Shown here in pieces: positions 1-7,174 of a DNA stretch of 64,000 nt. Numbering within the stretch: the stretch's first letter is position 1; each line of letters opens with the position of its first letter. Source of the DNA: Salinimicrobium profundisediminis (GTDB lineage Bacteria; Bacteroidota; Bacteroidia; Flavobacteriales; Flavobacteriaceae). The notes beneath the pieces were generated by a model. That model did not search any database and was not told the DNA's origin. It saw only the letters and a program-made list of their open reading frames with translations. The translations under genes and the position numbers were made by a program. The stretch is from assembly GCF_026241755.1 (NCBI RefSeq), contig NZ_JAPJDA010000001.1:1-64000 (forward strand). Direction: 5' to 3'.

Positions 1-771
1 TACGCCGGGGCCGATGGGCATACCACTTTTGCAGGTATTTTCAGGAGTCAGTGGAGTGGTGTGAAAAATGCCCCCGAAGCCCAGGCTTTTTCCTTTGGCA
101 CCTATGCCGGGAAAAATGTGGGAGTGGGACTTTCGGTAGAAAATGACCGCACTTTTGTGGAGCAGCAAACCTTTGTGACTGCCGATTTTTCCTATAGGCT
201 TCCCATGAACGAGCAACTTGACCTTTTTCTTGGGTTAAAAGCGGGTGGAAATTTTTACAATGTAAATACCTCCGAGCTTGAGACCTGGAATTACGACCTG
301 GATCCGTCGCTGGTGGGCCTTAGCCGGTTCAACCCTAACGTGGGGGTGGGTGCTTATTTAAAGCATGAGAAATACTATATTTCTCTATCGGCCCCAAAGA
401 TCCTCGAGACCAAGCGGGCACGAGAAGAGGAAGGCATAGTAACTACGGCGGCAGACAGGGTGCACATGTATTTAAGTGGAGGATATGACTTCAGGCTGAA
501 CAGCACGTTGGAATTAAAACCTTCTGTCATGCTGCGATATGTGCATGGCGCCCCGGTTTCGGTAGATTTTACAGCCCTTATGAATATTCATAACAACTTT
601 GAGATTGGAGCAGCTTACAGGACCGATGAGGCCATTAGCGGCCTTGCTTTGATCAAGGTGATCGACTGGTTTGATTTTGGTTACGCCTATGAATCTTCCC
701 TGCGTTCGGAATTACAAAATGCAAGCAACGGCACCCATGAGCTGTTTGTGAGGTTTACACTGAAGGATTAG
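1..771 (+). CDS. PorP/SprF family type IX secretion-associated outer membrane protein (5' truncated by window)
   Basis: The reading frame is open from base 1 and ends at TAG 769-771, so 256 residues of a longer protein are visible. Near the start it reads RSQWSGVKNAPEAQ, the family hallmark that normally follows the signal peptide and first strands. The rest alternates short hydrophobic and polar stretches, as expected of a beta-barrel, and ends in FVRFTLKD with a near-terminal aromatic. PorP/SprF proteins sit in the outer membrane and support gliding or type IX secretion; many paralogs accompany adhesin genes upstream. Perhaps 40-80 N-terminal residues are missing. The paralog's exact partner cannot be told from this window. 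Confidence 0.85.
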   Translation, partial: YAGADGHTTFAGIFRSQWSGVKNAPEAQAFSFGTYAGKNVGVGLSVENDRTFVEQQTFVTADFSYRLPMNEQLDLFLGLKAGGNFYNVNTSELETWNYDLDPSLVGLSRFNPNVGVGAYLKHEKYYISLSAPKILETKRAREEEGIVTTAADRVHMYLSGGYDFRLNSTLELKPSVMLRYVHGAPVSVDFTALMNIHNNFEIGAAYRTDEAISGLALIKVIDWFDFGYAYESSLRSELQNASNGTHELFVRFTLKD

Positions 772-828
772 TAGATAGTTTCTGATCTTGATTAAGCTTC
801 AGGATTTATTTCAGAAATAATAAATAAG

Positions 829-864
829 AATCTGCTGTGGTAGAAATACCCGGCAGATTTTTGT
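829..864 (+). terminator. Intrinsic terminator after the PorP/SprF gene
   Basis: AATCTGC pairs with GCAGATT around a second short stem (GGTA/TACC) with a GAAA loop, followed by TTTTTG. It lies about 60 bases after the stop codon and immediately before the recombinase remnant. Confidence 0.7.
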
Positions 865-872
865 TCTTTAAG

Positions 873-953
873 GCTGAAGCAAAAAACTTCCAGATCACTC
901 AGCACTATGCAAAAATTTTAGATAGAAAAATCAGTGATGATATTGCTCTATGA
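873..953 (+). pseudogene. C-terminal remnant of a tyrosine recombinase (site-specific integrase)
   Basis: The frame ending at TGA 951-953 encodes ITQHYAKILDRKISDD followed by a few residues. This is the ending typical of Bacteroidota tyrosine recombinases, where the catalytic Tyr lies in the (T)TQHYA motif. Nothing upstream resembles the rest of the catalytic domain (no Arg or His-x-x-Arg motifs), and the frame runs directly out of the PorP terminator. So only about 27 codons of a former integrase remain. It marks the left edge of the accessory block at 1.2-9.3 kb. The family call rests on recognition of the motif and was not tested by a search. Confidence 0.7.
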
Positions 954-1242
954 GAAAGGTTAAATTCCTCTTTGGACGCGTTAAGTTTGAAATAGGGATT
1001 TCACTAATATTAAGCATCGAAAAAAAGTTTAGCTAAGACAATACATTTTCCCTAAATGAAAATAACGTAAAAAACAGATGCTAATTTTCAGATATAAGAA
1101 TTAATATTTTAGGAAGTTCTTCATCTGTATTTTAATTGTGAGAGTCAAATCCACTAAAATTTTAAGATAATAAACAACCAAAAAAATTAATTATCATCCA
1201 TTACCAGCGCCATTCAAATTTTATGACGGCAGTAAACAACAG
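954..1242. other. Gene-free AT-rich stretch
   Basis: About 290 bases between the integrase scrap and the amidohydrolase stop codon. A 28-codon ORF (950-1036, +) overlaps the integrase stop but resembles nothing known to me. I see no clear terminator, tRNA or attachment-site repeat. Confidence 0.4.
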
Positions 1243-2676
1243 CTAATATTTTTTTAATAGGAATTCAGCATAGCGTAAGCCTGAAACAATCTTATTATTA
1301 CGGTTTTTCGCTTTGTCTTCAAAATTATCCAGTGTTCTTTTCTCAATTTTTCTTCCTTTGATAAAAAGCATGCGTATATTTTGCAATGAATTAAGGTTAA
1401 CAAAGGGATTATCATCTAACAGGATTAGATTAGCTTCTTTTCCTATTTCTATACTCCCTGTATTTTTCAAGAATGCATGTGTTTTAGAAGGATTTACTGT
1501 AGCAGTCCTTAAAACATCATAATTGCTTAGGCCAGCCAATTTGTACAATTCCAATTCTTGATGAATAGAAAAACCAGGTAAGGTAATTCCAATACCTGCA
1601 TCTGTTCCGCAGACAATGGTCACCCCTACTTCAGCTAACTTCCTAATTGCCAAAAGATGGAAATTATGCTGAGCTTCAATTGCTTCAGATATTCCTGGAT
1701 TCTTGAGTTTTTCAGCACTCCACCTGTCATATTGGGCTTTACTATCTACCATTCTTATCAAAGGATTCATATAATCCAGTTCATTACTGGACATAATATC
1801 CTTTTCCCCGAGCAAATGATAAATATTACGATATACAGCCAATGTAGGACATAATGCTGAATTTGAATTTGAGGCGTACAAATTTACTACCTCTTGAAGT
1901 TTCACGGTATCTAATTTATATTTTAAGGGTTGTTGCACAATATCTTCAGCATGTTCAATGGTCTTAACAGGGTTTGTAAAATGGGATGCATAAGGTAATT
2001 TTTCGCTGGGATGAGCCACTATATCGATGTTTTGTCTCCTGCTCTCGTCAATAATTGCATCAAATATTTCTGGTGTTAGTCCATTGTATATTTTAATAAA
2101 ATCATATCCTTTAGCTTTACAAGCAACTACCATTTCCCGACCTTCTTCCGGAGTAAAAATTTGGAGGTTGTCATCGCCTACATATTCAGGGCCTGTCAAT
2201 TTGGGGCCAGAAGTGTAGAAATTTGGAGCAAGAATTTTATTTTCTAAAATGTCCTTTTTCAATCGAAGGTGCATGGGCTGCCCCCAGAGATTTCGGACAG
2301 TTGTAACGCCTTTTGAAAGATAAAGTCCCAGCTCATATCTGTCCCACACATGCACATGCATGTCGGTTAGCCCGGGCATTAGAAATTTATCCTTTCCGTC
2401 AATATAGTCAAGGCTGGGATCTTTTAAATTCACCCCGATTTTTGCAATCTTCCCGTCGATTATTTTTACGTCCTTATTAGTTAGTATAGTATCGGCCGTC
2501 ATAGGAATAACGTTAACATTTTTAATGAGGTAACTATTAAATTCAGTACCTGGATTATTGTTAATTTTCAGGTATGAAATATTCCTGTTATCTATTATAA
2601 TGGCCGATAAAAGGATAACAACACAAAGGGCAATAATCGTGAGAAGCGAAACCAAAGTTTTTTTAAAGAATTTCAT
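1243..2676 (-). CDS. Membrane-anchored metal-dependent amidohydrolase (imidazolonepropionase-like)
   Basis: The 477-residue protein starts with one hydrophobic segment (about residues 8-28), so it is probably anchored facing the periplasm. The amidohydrolase fold is clear. The N-terminal beta-sandwich ends at FLMPGLTDMHVHVWD (metal ligands H107 and H109). Next come the candidate metal-bridging Lys in FIKIYN (K195), His in IVAHPSE (H222), His in IEHAED (H242), and Asp in CGTDAGIG (D359). The C-terminal sandwich ends in EIGKEANLILLDDNP. Relatives hydrolyse dipeptides, lactones or other cyclic amides; the substrate cannot be inferred. It is the last gene of the leftward cluster that begins at the ankyrin gene, 103 bases after the MDR gene. 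Confidence 0.85.
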   Translation of the reverse strand: MKFFKKTLVSLLTIIALCVVILLSAIIIDNRNISYLKINNNPGTEFNSYLIKNVNVIPMTADTILTNKDVKIIDGKIAKIGVNLKDPSLDYIDGKDKFLMPGLTDMHVHVWDRYELGLYLSKGVTTVRNLWGQPMHLRLKKDILENKILAPNFYTSGPKLTGPEYVGDDNLQIFTPEEGREMVVACKAKGYDFIKIYNGLTPEIFDAIIDESRRQNIDIVAHPSEKLPYASHFTNPVKTIEHAEDIVQQPLKYKLDTVKLQEVVNLYASNSNSALCPTLAVYRNIYHLLGEKDIMSSNELDYMNPLIRMVDSKAQYDRWSAEKLKNPGISEAIEAQHNFHLLAIRKLAEVGVTIVCGTDAGIGITLPGFSIHQELELYKLAGLSNYDVLRTATVNPSKTHAFLKNTGSIEIGKEANLILLDDNPFVNLNSLQNIRMLFIKGRKIEKRTLDNFEDKAKNRNNKIVSGLRYAEFLLKKY

Positions 2677-2779
2677 TCTTAAATAATTACGTCAGAAAAT
2701 ACTTTATTACAATTTAAGCCATAATAAATTTGGCTGTAGATCTATGGGTTATTTTACGATATTTTTCACTCTAATTTTA

Positions 2780-3766
2780 TTAGGTGTTTGAAATAACAAC
2801 ATTGCCTGTTTTATGCCCTTTTTCAATAAAGCGATGGGCTTCTGATAATTCTTCTAAAGGAAACTGTTTGTCAATTATTGTTTGAAGTTTTCCAGCATTG
2901 TAAACTTTTAGAATTTCACTTAATAAATCCCGAAGTTTATCATTGCTTTTGGTTCCTGTTGCCTGAAAGATAGCCTTCTTAGAAGATAAAGTTGTCCTCA
3001 TCATGTTGAGTAAAAGAAATATTCTCAACACCGGCGAGATGTAAACTCCTTTTTCAGAAAGGATCTTTCTGCACTTTCTAAAAGAAGACTTCCCTACTGT
3101 ATCAAATATTATATCATATGTTTTATTACTGTTAGTGAAATCTTCATGGTTGTAATCGATCAGTTTTTCTGCTCCTAGAGACTTGACCAAAGTGAAATTT
3201 TTAGCACTGCAAACGGCTGTAACATGACAATTTTTCTGGTATGCAAATTGAACTGCTGAAGTGCCGAGTGCTCCTGAAGCTCCGTTTATTAAAACTTTTT
3301 GGCCAGGTTTCAGCTTTGCAAGCTCTACTAGGAAATTAAAGGAGGTTAAATGACCGTCACAAAAACACGCTGCTTCAGTAAAATCTAATGAAACAGGCAT
3401 TTTTAATATCACAGCATTTTCAGAAATTGTAAGATATTCTGCATTAGCCCCAAACCCCAAAGTAGTTTCCCCAAACACGCGGTCTCCCTGACAAAACTTT
3501 GTTACTTTTAAACCGACCTGCTCCACTGTTCCACTAAAGCCTGTACCAGGAATGGAGTTTTTTGGCTTTCTTAATCCCAAAAACAACCTGGCGAAACTGG
3601 GTTTCCCCTGGCGCATCAAAGTGTCAGCAGTTGTAGCTGATGAATTTATAATTTTAATCAGCACTTCATCCTTTTTAGGCTTCGGGGTTTTGACTTCCTG
3701 AAATTGAAAGACATCGGGGGAGCCATATCCTGTTGCTACTATTGCTTTCATTTTTTTATCACTCAT
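2780..3766 (-). CDS. NAD(P)-dependent medium-chain alcohol dehydrogenase / quinone oxidoreductase family protein
   Basis: A 328-residue MDR-superfamily oxidoreductase. The N-terminal GroES-like domain includes PGTGFSGTVEQVG (about 73-85). The nucleotide-binding loop is NGASGALGTSAVQFA (161-175), and the typical IIFDTVGKSSF segment follows. The cysteines and histidines that would bind a catalytic zinc in classical ADHs are not in their expected places, so it is probably a zinc-free quinone reductase-type enzyme using NADPH. The start could be MSDKK or, five residues later, MKAIVATGYG. It lies 70 bases after the serine hydrolase gene on the same strand, consistent with one transcript. The substrate is unknown. 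Confidence 0.85.
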   Translation of the reverse strand: MSDKKMKAIVATGYGSPDVFQFQEVKTPKPKKDEVLIKIINSSATTADTLMRQGKPSFARLFLGLRKPKNSIPGTGFSGTVEQVGLKVTKFCQGDRVFGETTLGFGANAEYLTISENAVILKMPVSLDFTEAACFCDGHLTSFNFLVELAKLKPGQKVLINGASGALGTSAVQFAYQKNCHVTAVCSAKNFTLVKSLGAEKLIDYNHEDFTNSNKTYDIIFDTVGKSSFRKCRKILSEKGVYISPVLRIFLLLNMMRTTLSSKKAIFQATGTKSNDKLRDLLSEILKVYNAGKLQTIIDKQFPLEELSEAHRFIEKGHKTGNVVISNT

Positions 3767-3836
3767 GAGTTGCTGTTTAAGATCAAAGAAAACAAAGGAT
3801 CAAGAATTCAAAATTGATTCTCTTTATTGGGTTGTT

Positions 3837-4886
3837 TTATTTTGGATGTTTTACCTTCTTTCTTAGAATTTTTACAATTCGGCTATAAAAAATCTCTGAT
3901 AAATTCCAGTTATATCCGTCAAAATTGGTGGTATTCGTAAATTGAATAACAACTGTGTCTATGTCTTTATGATATTTAGCAATTGTTTGATATCCAGGGA
4001 TAAGGCCTGTATGTTCATATTCATAGATTGAAGAATAAATTTCCTGCTCTCTTTTATTCTTAAATACAGAGCTATCATTTAAAGCTCTAATAAACTTTCC
4101 CAAATCCTCTGCTGTAGCAAGCATTGCATCATTATTGTCTGCTTTTAAATCATATTCGTAGCCCACATAGTACCCACTCATGACATCATCCAAATTTACA
4201 TCTTCGATAGATCCATAAGTATTTTTGAGGTCAAGAGGATCTAAAATCACCTCGTGGATATACTGAAACTGGTTCTCACCTGTTACTTTTTCTATAAGTT
4301 TACTCAGGAGTAAATAATTTGTATTACTGTATTTATAATTTTTCCCCGGCTCAAAGTCTGCGGGTTGATCAAGAACTAAAGCCAACTGTTCATTTTCACT
4401 TTTTTTTGGATGAACCCAGTAATTCTTGGTGTCGGTATAATTGGGAATACCACTTCGATGCTGCACCATCATTCGCACGGTAATTTTATCGGCATTCTCT
4501 ACCCTTCCCACAAGTTCAGGAAAATAATCAGCAAGAGTATTGTCCAAAGCCAGACTTCCATTGTTAGCTAATTTTGCAATAGCCACAGCAGTATATAATT
4601 TACTTACACTGGCAATTTTGAACAGTGACTGAGGATCGGCAGGAATTTTGTTTTCCCTGTTTTTGTAGCCTGCAGCATAATAGGCAGGTTTTTCTCCATT
4701 TTGATCTACATAGACGATCATGCCGTCAAACCCGTATCCAATTGCATCATCAACCTGTTCCTGAACTGTATCGGGCAATGGCATAATCCAAGCCTTAATT
4801 ACTATCCATGGGACAAAGTATAATGAGGAGATACTTGCAATAATTAATAATATTCTAAACATGTTTTTTAATTTTTGTGATTTCAT
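3837..4886 (-). CDS. Beta-lactamase-family (class C-like) serine hydrolase, membrane-anchored
   Basis: 349 residues with an N-terminal hydrophobic segment (about 9-33), so exported or anchored. The class C/DD-peptidase active-site motifs are all visible: S93-x-x-K96 in IASVSKLYTA, Y186-S-N188 in YKYSNTNYLLL, and H292-T-G in YEYEHTGLIPG, which replaces KTG as in esterase-like members. Such proteins act as D-amino peptidases, esterases or peptide hydrolases far more often than as true beta-lactamases. It sits in the accessory block between an MDR oxidoreductase and a broken small membrane protein gene, with an acyltransferase two genes upstream. Confidence 0.85.
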   Translation of the reverse strand: MKSQKLKNMFRILLIIASISSLYFVPWIVIKAWIMPLPDTVQEQVDDAIGYGFDGMIVYVDQNGEKPAYYAAGYKNRENKIPADPQSLFKIASVSKLYTAVAIAKLANNGSLALDNTLADYFPELVGRVENADKITVRMMVQHRSGIPNYTDTKNYWVHPKKSENEQLALVLDQPADFEPGKNYKYSNTNYLLLSKLIEKVTGENQFQYIHEVILDPLDLKNTYGSIEDVNLDDVMSGYYVGYEYDLKADNNDAMLATAEDLGKFIRALNDSSVFKNKREQEIYSSIYEYEHTGLIPGYQTIAKYHKDIDTVVIQFTNTTNFDGYNWNLSEIFYSRIVKILRKKVKHPK

Positions 4887-4996
4887 AATATCCTGTTTAA
4901 CGGTAAATCATTTTTTTTTGATTGATTAGAAACAGGGTTTCCGCACACTGAATCTTCAATGATTTTTTGTTTCTCAATGCTTAATTCTTCTTTCTA

Positions 4997-5199
4997 TTAA
5001 CAGCCTATAAATTTAAGTAATATGGTCGCCGTAACTATCATTCCTACTCCCAATCCAATTAGTGTCCCAGACCAGGTTTTTTTTCAAATAATTTCCCAAG
5101 ACCAAGCAACGTAGAGCCGGTCGTAACAATGAGCAGCATTACATAAAATATGACATTATAACCCCATTTTTTTGTTATTTCACTTTGTTGATATTCCAT
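4997..5199 (-). pseudogene. Small two-helix membrane protein gene interrupted at an A8 run
   Basis: On the minus strand an ATG (5199-5197) opens MEYQQSEITKKWGYNVIF and a hydrophobic helix, then stops (GLGH*) just after a run of eight A (T8 on the plus strand at 5077-5084). Adding one A would continue the frame as KKTWSGTLIGLGVGM into a second hydrophobic helix ending ILLKFIGC* at 4999-4997. That gives a 67-residue protein with two membrane spans. The 203-base span is one short of a multiple of three, as a single lost base predicts. It lies 14 bases upstream (5' side in window) of the acyltransferase stop, inside the cluster. It may be a true frameshift, a slippage-tolerated gene or an assembly error. 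Confidence 0.6.
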
Positions 5200-5212
5200 T
5201 ACTTAGTCTTCT

Positions 5213-6340
5213 TTATGAGTTCCTTACCGGGATTTCTAAAATTTCTTTCTTTTTAATTTTTTTATCAATTCCTAAATTCCTGCCCGCTTTAGATTTCCAT
5301 TTAAGTCCAAAAAACGGACTAAGAAAATAAATCCTTCTAATCCCAAATTCGTAAATAACAAAGCAGCCTATTCCTGTAAATGCGACTATGGTGACAAATT
5401 TCAGGAAGACCGGGATATCAAACGGCAGGATGATCATTGAAGCCGCATACAACACGAACATGTGAATGATATAAACGGGATAAGCTGCCCGGCTAAGGTA
5501 TGTTAATGTGTGACCGGGCTTGTTGAGATATTTAAATCCAAGCCCAAAAATGGCAAAGATCCAGCAATTAGATTCCAGGGTCAATAAATAGGCTGGGGGC
5601 ACTAAATTGAATAGAGTAAAACGGCCTAAGCAAAGAGTGAGGGCAAGACCCAGATATAGCCATTTCCACTTAAGCACGGTTTGCCAGAAGGTTTCTCCAA
5701 TGAATACGAAAAAGAAACCAAAAAAGAAGGCAATCATTCCAAGAAAGAAGCCGTGCCAGGTCTCCGCGTACATTTCAAATACCTGTGGCTTTACTAAAAG
5801 AACTTCCAGCGCAAAAAATATGGTTACGGAAAGTGGCCCTGCCGGATACCTCATCCAGGAAGAAATTTTTCTTACAAACCTGCTGTCCCTTATTTTCTTC
5901 AGATAAAAAAACAACGGAAAAAAAATGAGTATATAAACGAAAATATTGGCAAGAAACCATAAATGACCCTGATGGGCATAGTATCCCAGAGGAAGATGAT
6001 AGTACTTCTGAAAAATGAGAAAATGCAATGGAACAATAGCAATAACTCCAAAAATATAGGGTAAAAGAATTCGTTTACTCCGCTCCAGTAAAAGTTCTTT
6101 CCAGTTGCGTTTCTGCACTGCAAAATACACTCCCATACCAGAAACATAAAACAATAACGGAATACGCCATATGTTAAGCATACTCATGGGCTTCCATAAG
6201 CTTTCCATCAATTCATCACTTCTTATAAAACCAATGAACATTGCCCAGGGCTGAAAAACAATCGCAATATGATAGATTAAAAGCAGTCCTATCGCAATCA
6301 CCCGCAACCAGTCTATATCGTACCTTCTTTGTGTTTTCAT
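5213..6340 (-). CDS. Acyltransferase family 3 (OpgC/OafA-like) integral membrane protein
   Basis: 375 residues with about ten hydrophobic segments. It starts RRYDIDWLRVIAIGLLLIYH, the signature of acyltransferase-3 proteins in which the His after the first membrane helix (H24 here) is thought to be catalytic. PLLFYVSGMGVYFA is the second conserved stretch. Family members O-acylate periplasmic glycans, lipids or peptides. A basic tail follows the last helix. It lies 22 bases after the ankyrin lipoprotein gene and 13 before the frameshifted small gene, so the three are probably co-transcribed. The acceptor is unknown. Confidence 0.85.
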   Translation of the reverse strand: MKTQRRYDIDWLRVIAIGLLLIYHIAIVFQPWAMFIGFIRSDELMESLWKPMSMLNIWRIPLLFYVSGMGVYFAVQKRNWKELLLERSKRILLPYIFGVIAIVPLHFLIFQKYYHLPLGYYAHQGHLWFLANIFVYILIFFPLFFYLKKIRDSRFVRKISSWMRYPAGPLSVTIFFALEVLLVKPQVFEMYAETWHGFFLGMIAFFFGFFFVFIGETFWQTVLKWKWLYLGLALTLCLGRFTLFNLVPPAYLLTLESNCWIFAIFGLGFKYLNKPGHTLTYLSRAAYPVYIIHMFVLYAASMIILPFDIPVFLKFVTIVAFTGIGCFVIYEFGIRRIYFLSPFFGLKWKSKAGRNLGIDKKIKKKEILEIPVRNS

Positions 6341-6362
6341 TTTTCTTTAGATTAAAGCGTAA

Positions 6363-6935
6363 TTACTGTAACATCATGGCAATAACAGGGCGATTTTTTT
6401 GAATTTGTTCCATGTTCAATTGCAGGCCTAAAGGGGCCATCTGTTGTTGTATCATTTCATAAACAGGTTCAATTTCTGAAAATGGTCCCGACACGGTTTC
6501 TCTGGGAGTGGCTCCAAAATTATTCAGCAACGTCTTATCTGCGTGGGCATCTATTAACAGTTGTACAATTTCCACACGGCCAAAGAAGGCAGCGGTGTGC
6601 AGGGGAGTAGAACCGTCGTTGTTCTTTAATGAAAGATCGGCACCAGCATCGATAAGCTCCCTGGCAATTCTGGTTTTCCCAAATGCCGCCGCAGTGTTTA
6701 ATGGAGTGGAACCGCTAAACTTATCTTTTGTATTGATATCGGTTCCACTTTCAATATGTTGCCTAACCACTTCAATGCTATTAGACATAACTGCGGCATG
6801 AATATCCATTTGCGGTTTCTCAACTACAAATTGTTGAGTATCCTTCTTCTTGTTTTGGCTACAGGCAGGGAATAGAACCATTATCATTACCAGACTCAAT
6901 AAACTTCTTACCACATTTACTTTAATTGCTTTCAT
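6363..6935 (-). CDS. Ankyrin-repeat lipoprotein
   Basis: 190 residues. The lipoprotein signal ends LFPACSQNKKK, with lipid-bearing Cys about position 25, so the mature protein is in the periplasm or outer membrane. Three ankyrin repeats follow: around 44-74 (IHAAVMSNSIEVVRQHIESG), 77-108 (STPLNTAAAFGKTRIARELI) and 110-141 (STPLHTAAFFGRVEIVQLLI). The C-terminal 45 residues are unrelated. Ankyrin repeats bind proteins, so a scaffold or inhibitor role is plausible but not shown. It is the first gene of the leftward cluster and shares a 239-base divergent intergenic region with the AraC/TPR regulator. Confidence 0.85.
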   Translation of the reverse strand: MKAIKVNVVRSLLSLVMIMVLFPACSQNKKKDTQQFVVEKPQMDIHAAVMSNSIEVVRQHIESGTDINTKDKFSGSTPLNTAAAFGKTRIARELIDAGADLSLKNNDGSTPLHTAAFFGRVEIVQLLIDAHADKTLLNNFGATPRETVSGPFSEIEPVYEMIQQQMAPLGLQLNMEQIQKNRPVIAMMLQ

Positions 6936-7049
6936 AATTTAAAATTTTAGATTTTGATTATTAAATTTTGTTTGGCACAAAGATGCTTACATACCTCTTG
7001 GAAGATATACCAGTGATGAGGCTAAATGCATAAAGTTTTAAAAGAGAGA

Positions 7050-7085
7050 TATAAATTATGAGGCAGAAGTATAAATTATGAGGCA
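7050..7085. promoter_or_regulatory. Pair of 16-bp direct repeats in the divergent promoter region (candidate operator)
   Basis: TATAAATTATGAGGCA occurs twice, at 7050-7065 and 7070-7085. The 20-bp repeat spacing would put both copies on about the same DNA face. They lie 90 bases before the regulator start (7175) and 115 bases before the ankyrin gene (6935). Direct repeats at two helical turns are usual for AraC-type activators, so this is a candidate binding site for the adjacent regulator. No other copy was noticed in the window. Confidence 0.5.
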
Positions 7086-7174
7086 ATTCGGGTTTAAGGT
7101 GTACCCTTGTGAAGAAATAAAGCGAAAAGAAGGTTAGATATTTTTTCATTAATTTAACCCTGTTATTTAATGCA

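Noticed and set aside
3837-4886. Antibiotic-resistance beta-lactamase
   Set aside because: The motifs fit the broad class C/esterase-like serine hydrolase family with HTG in place of KTG. The protein is membrane-anchored in a cluster with an acyltransferase, and nothing indicates beta-lactam hydrolysis.
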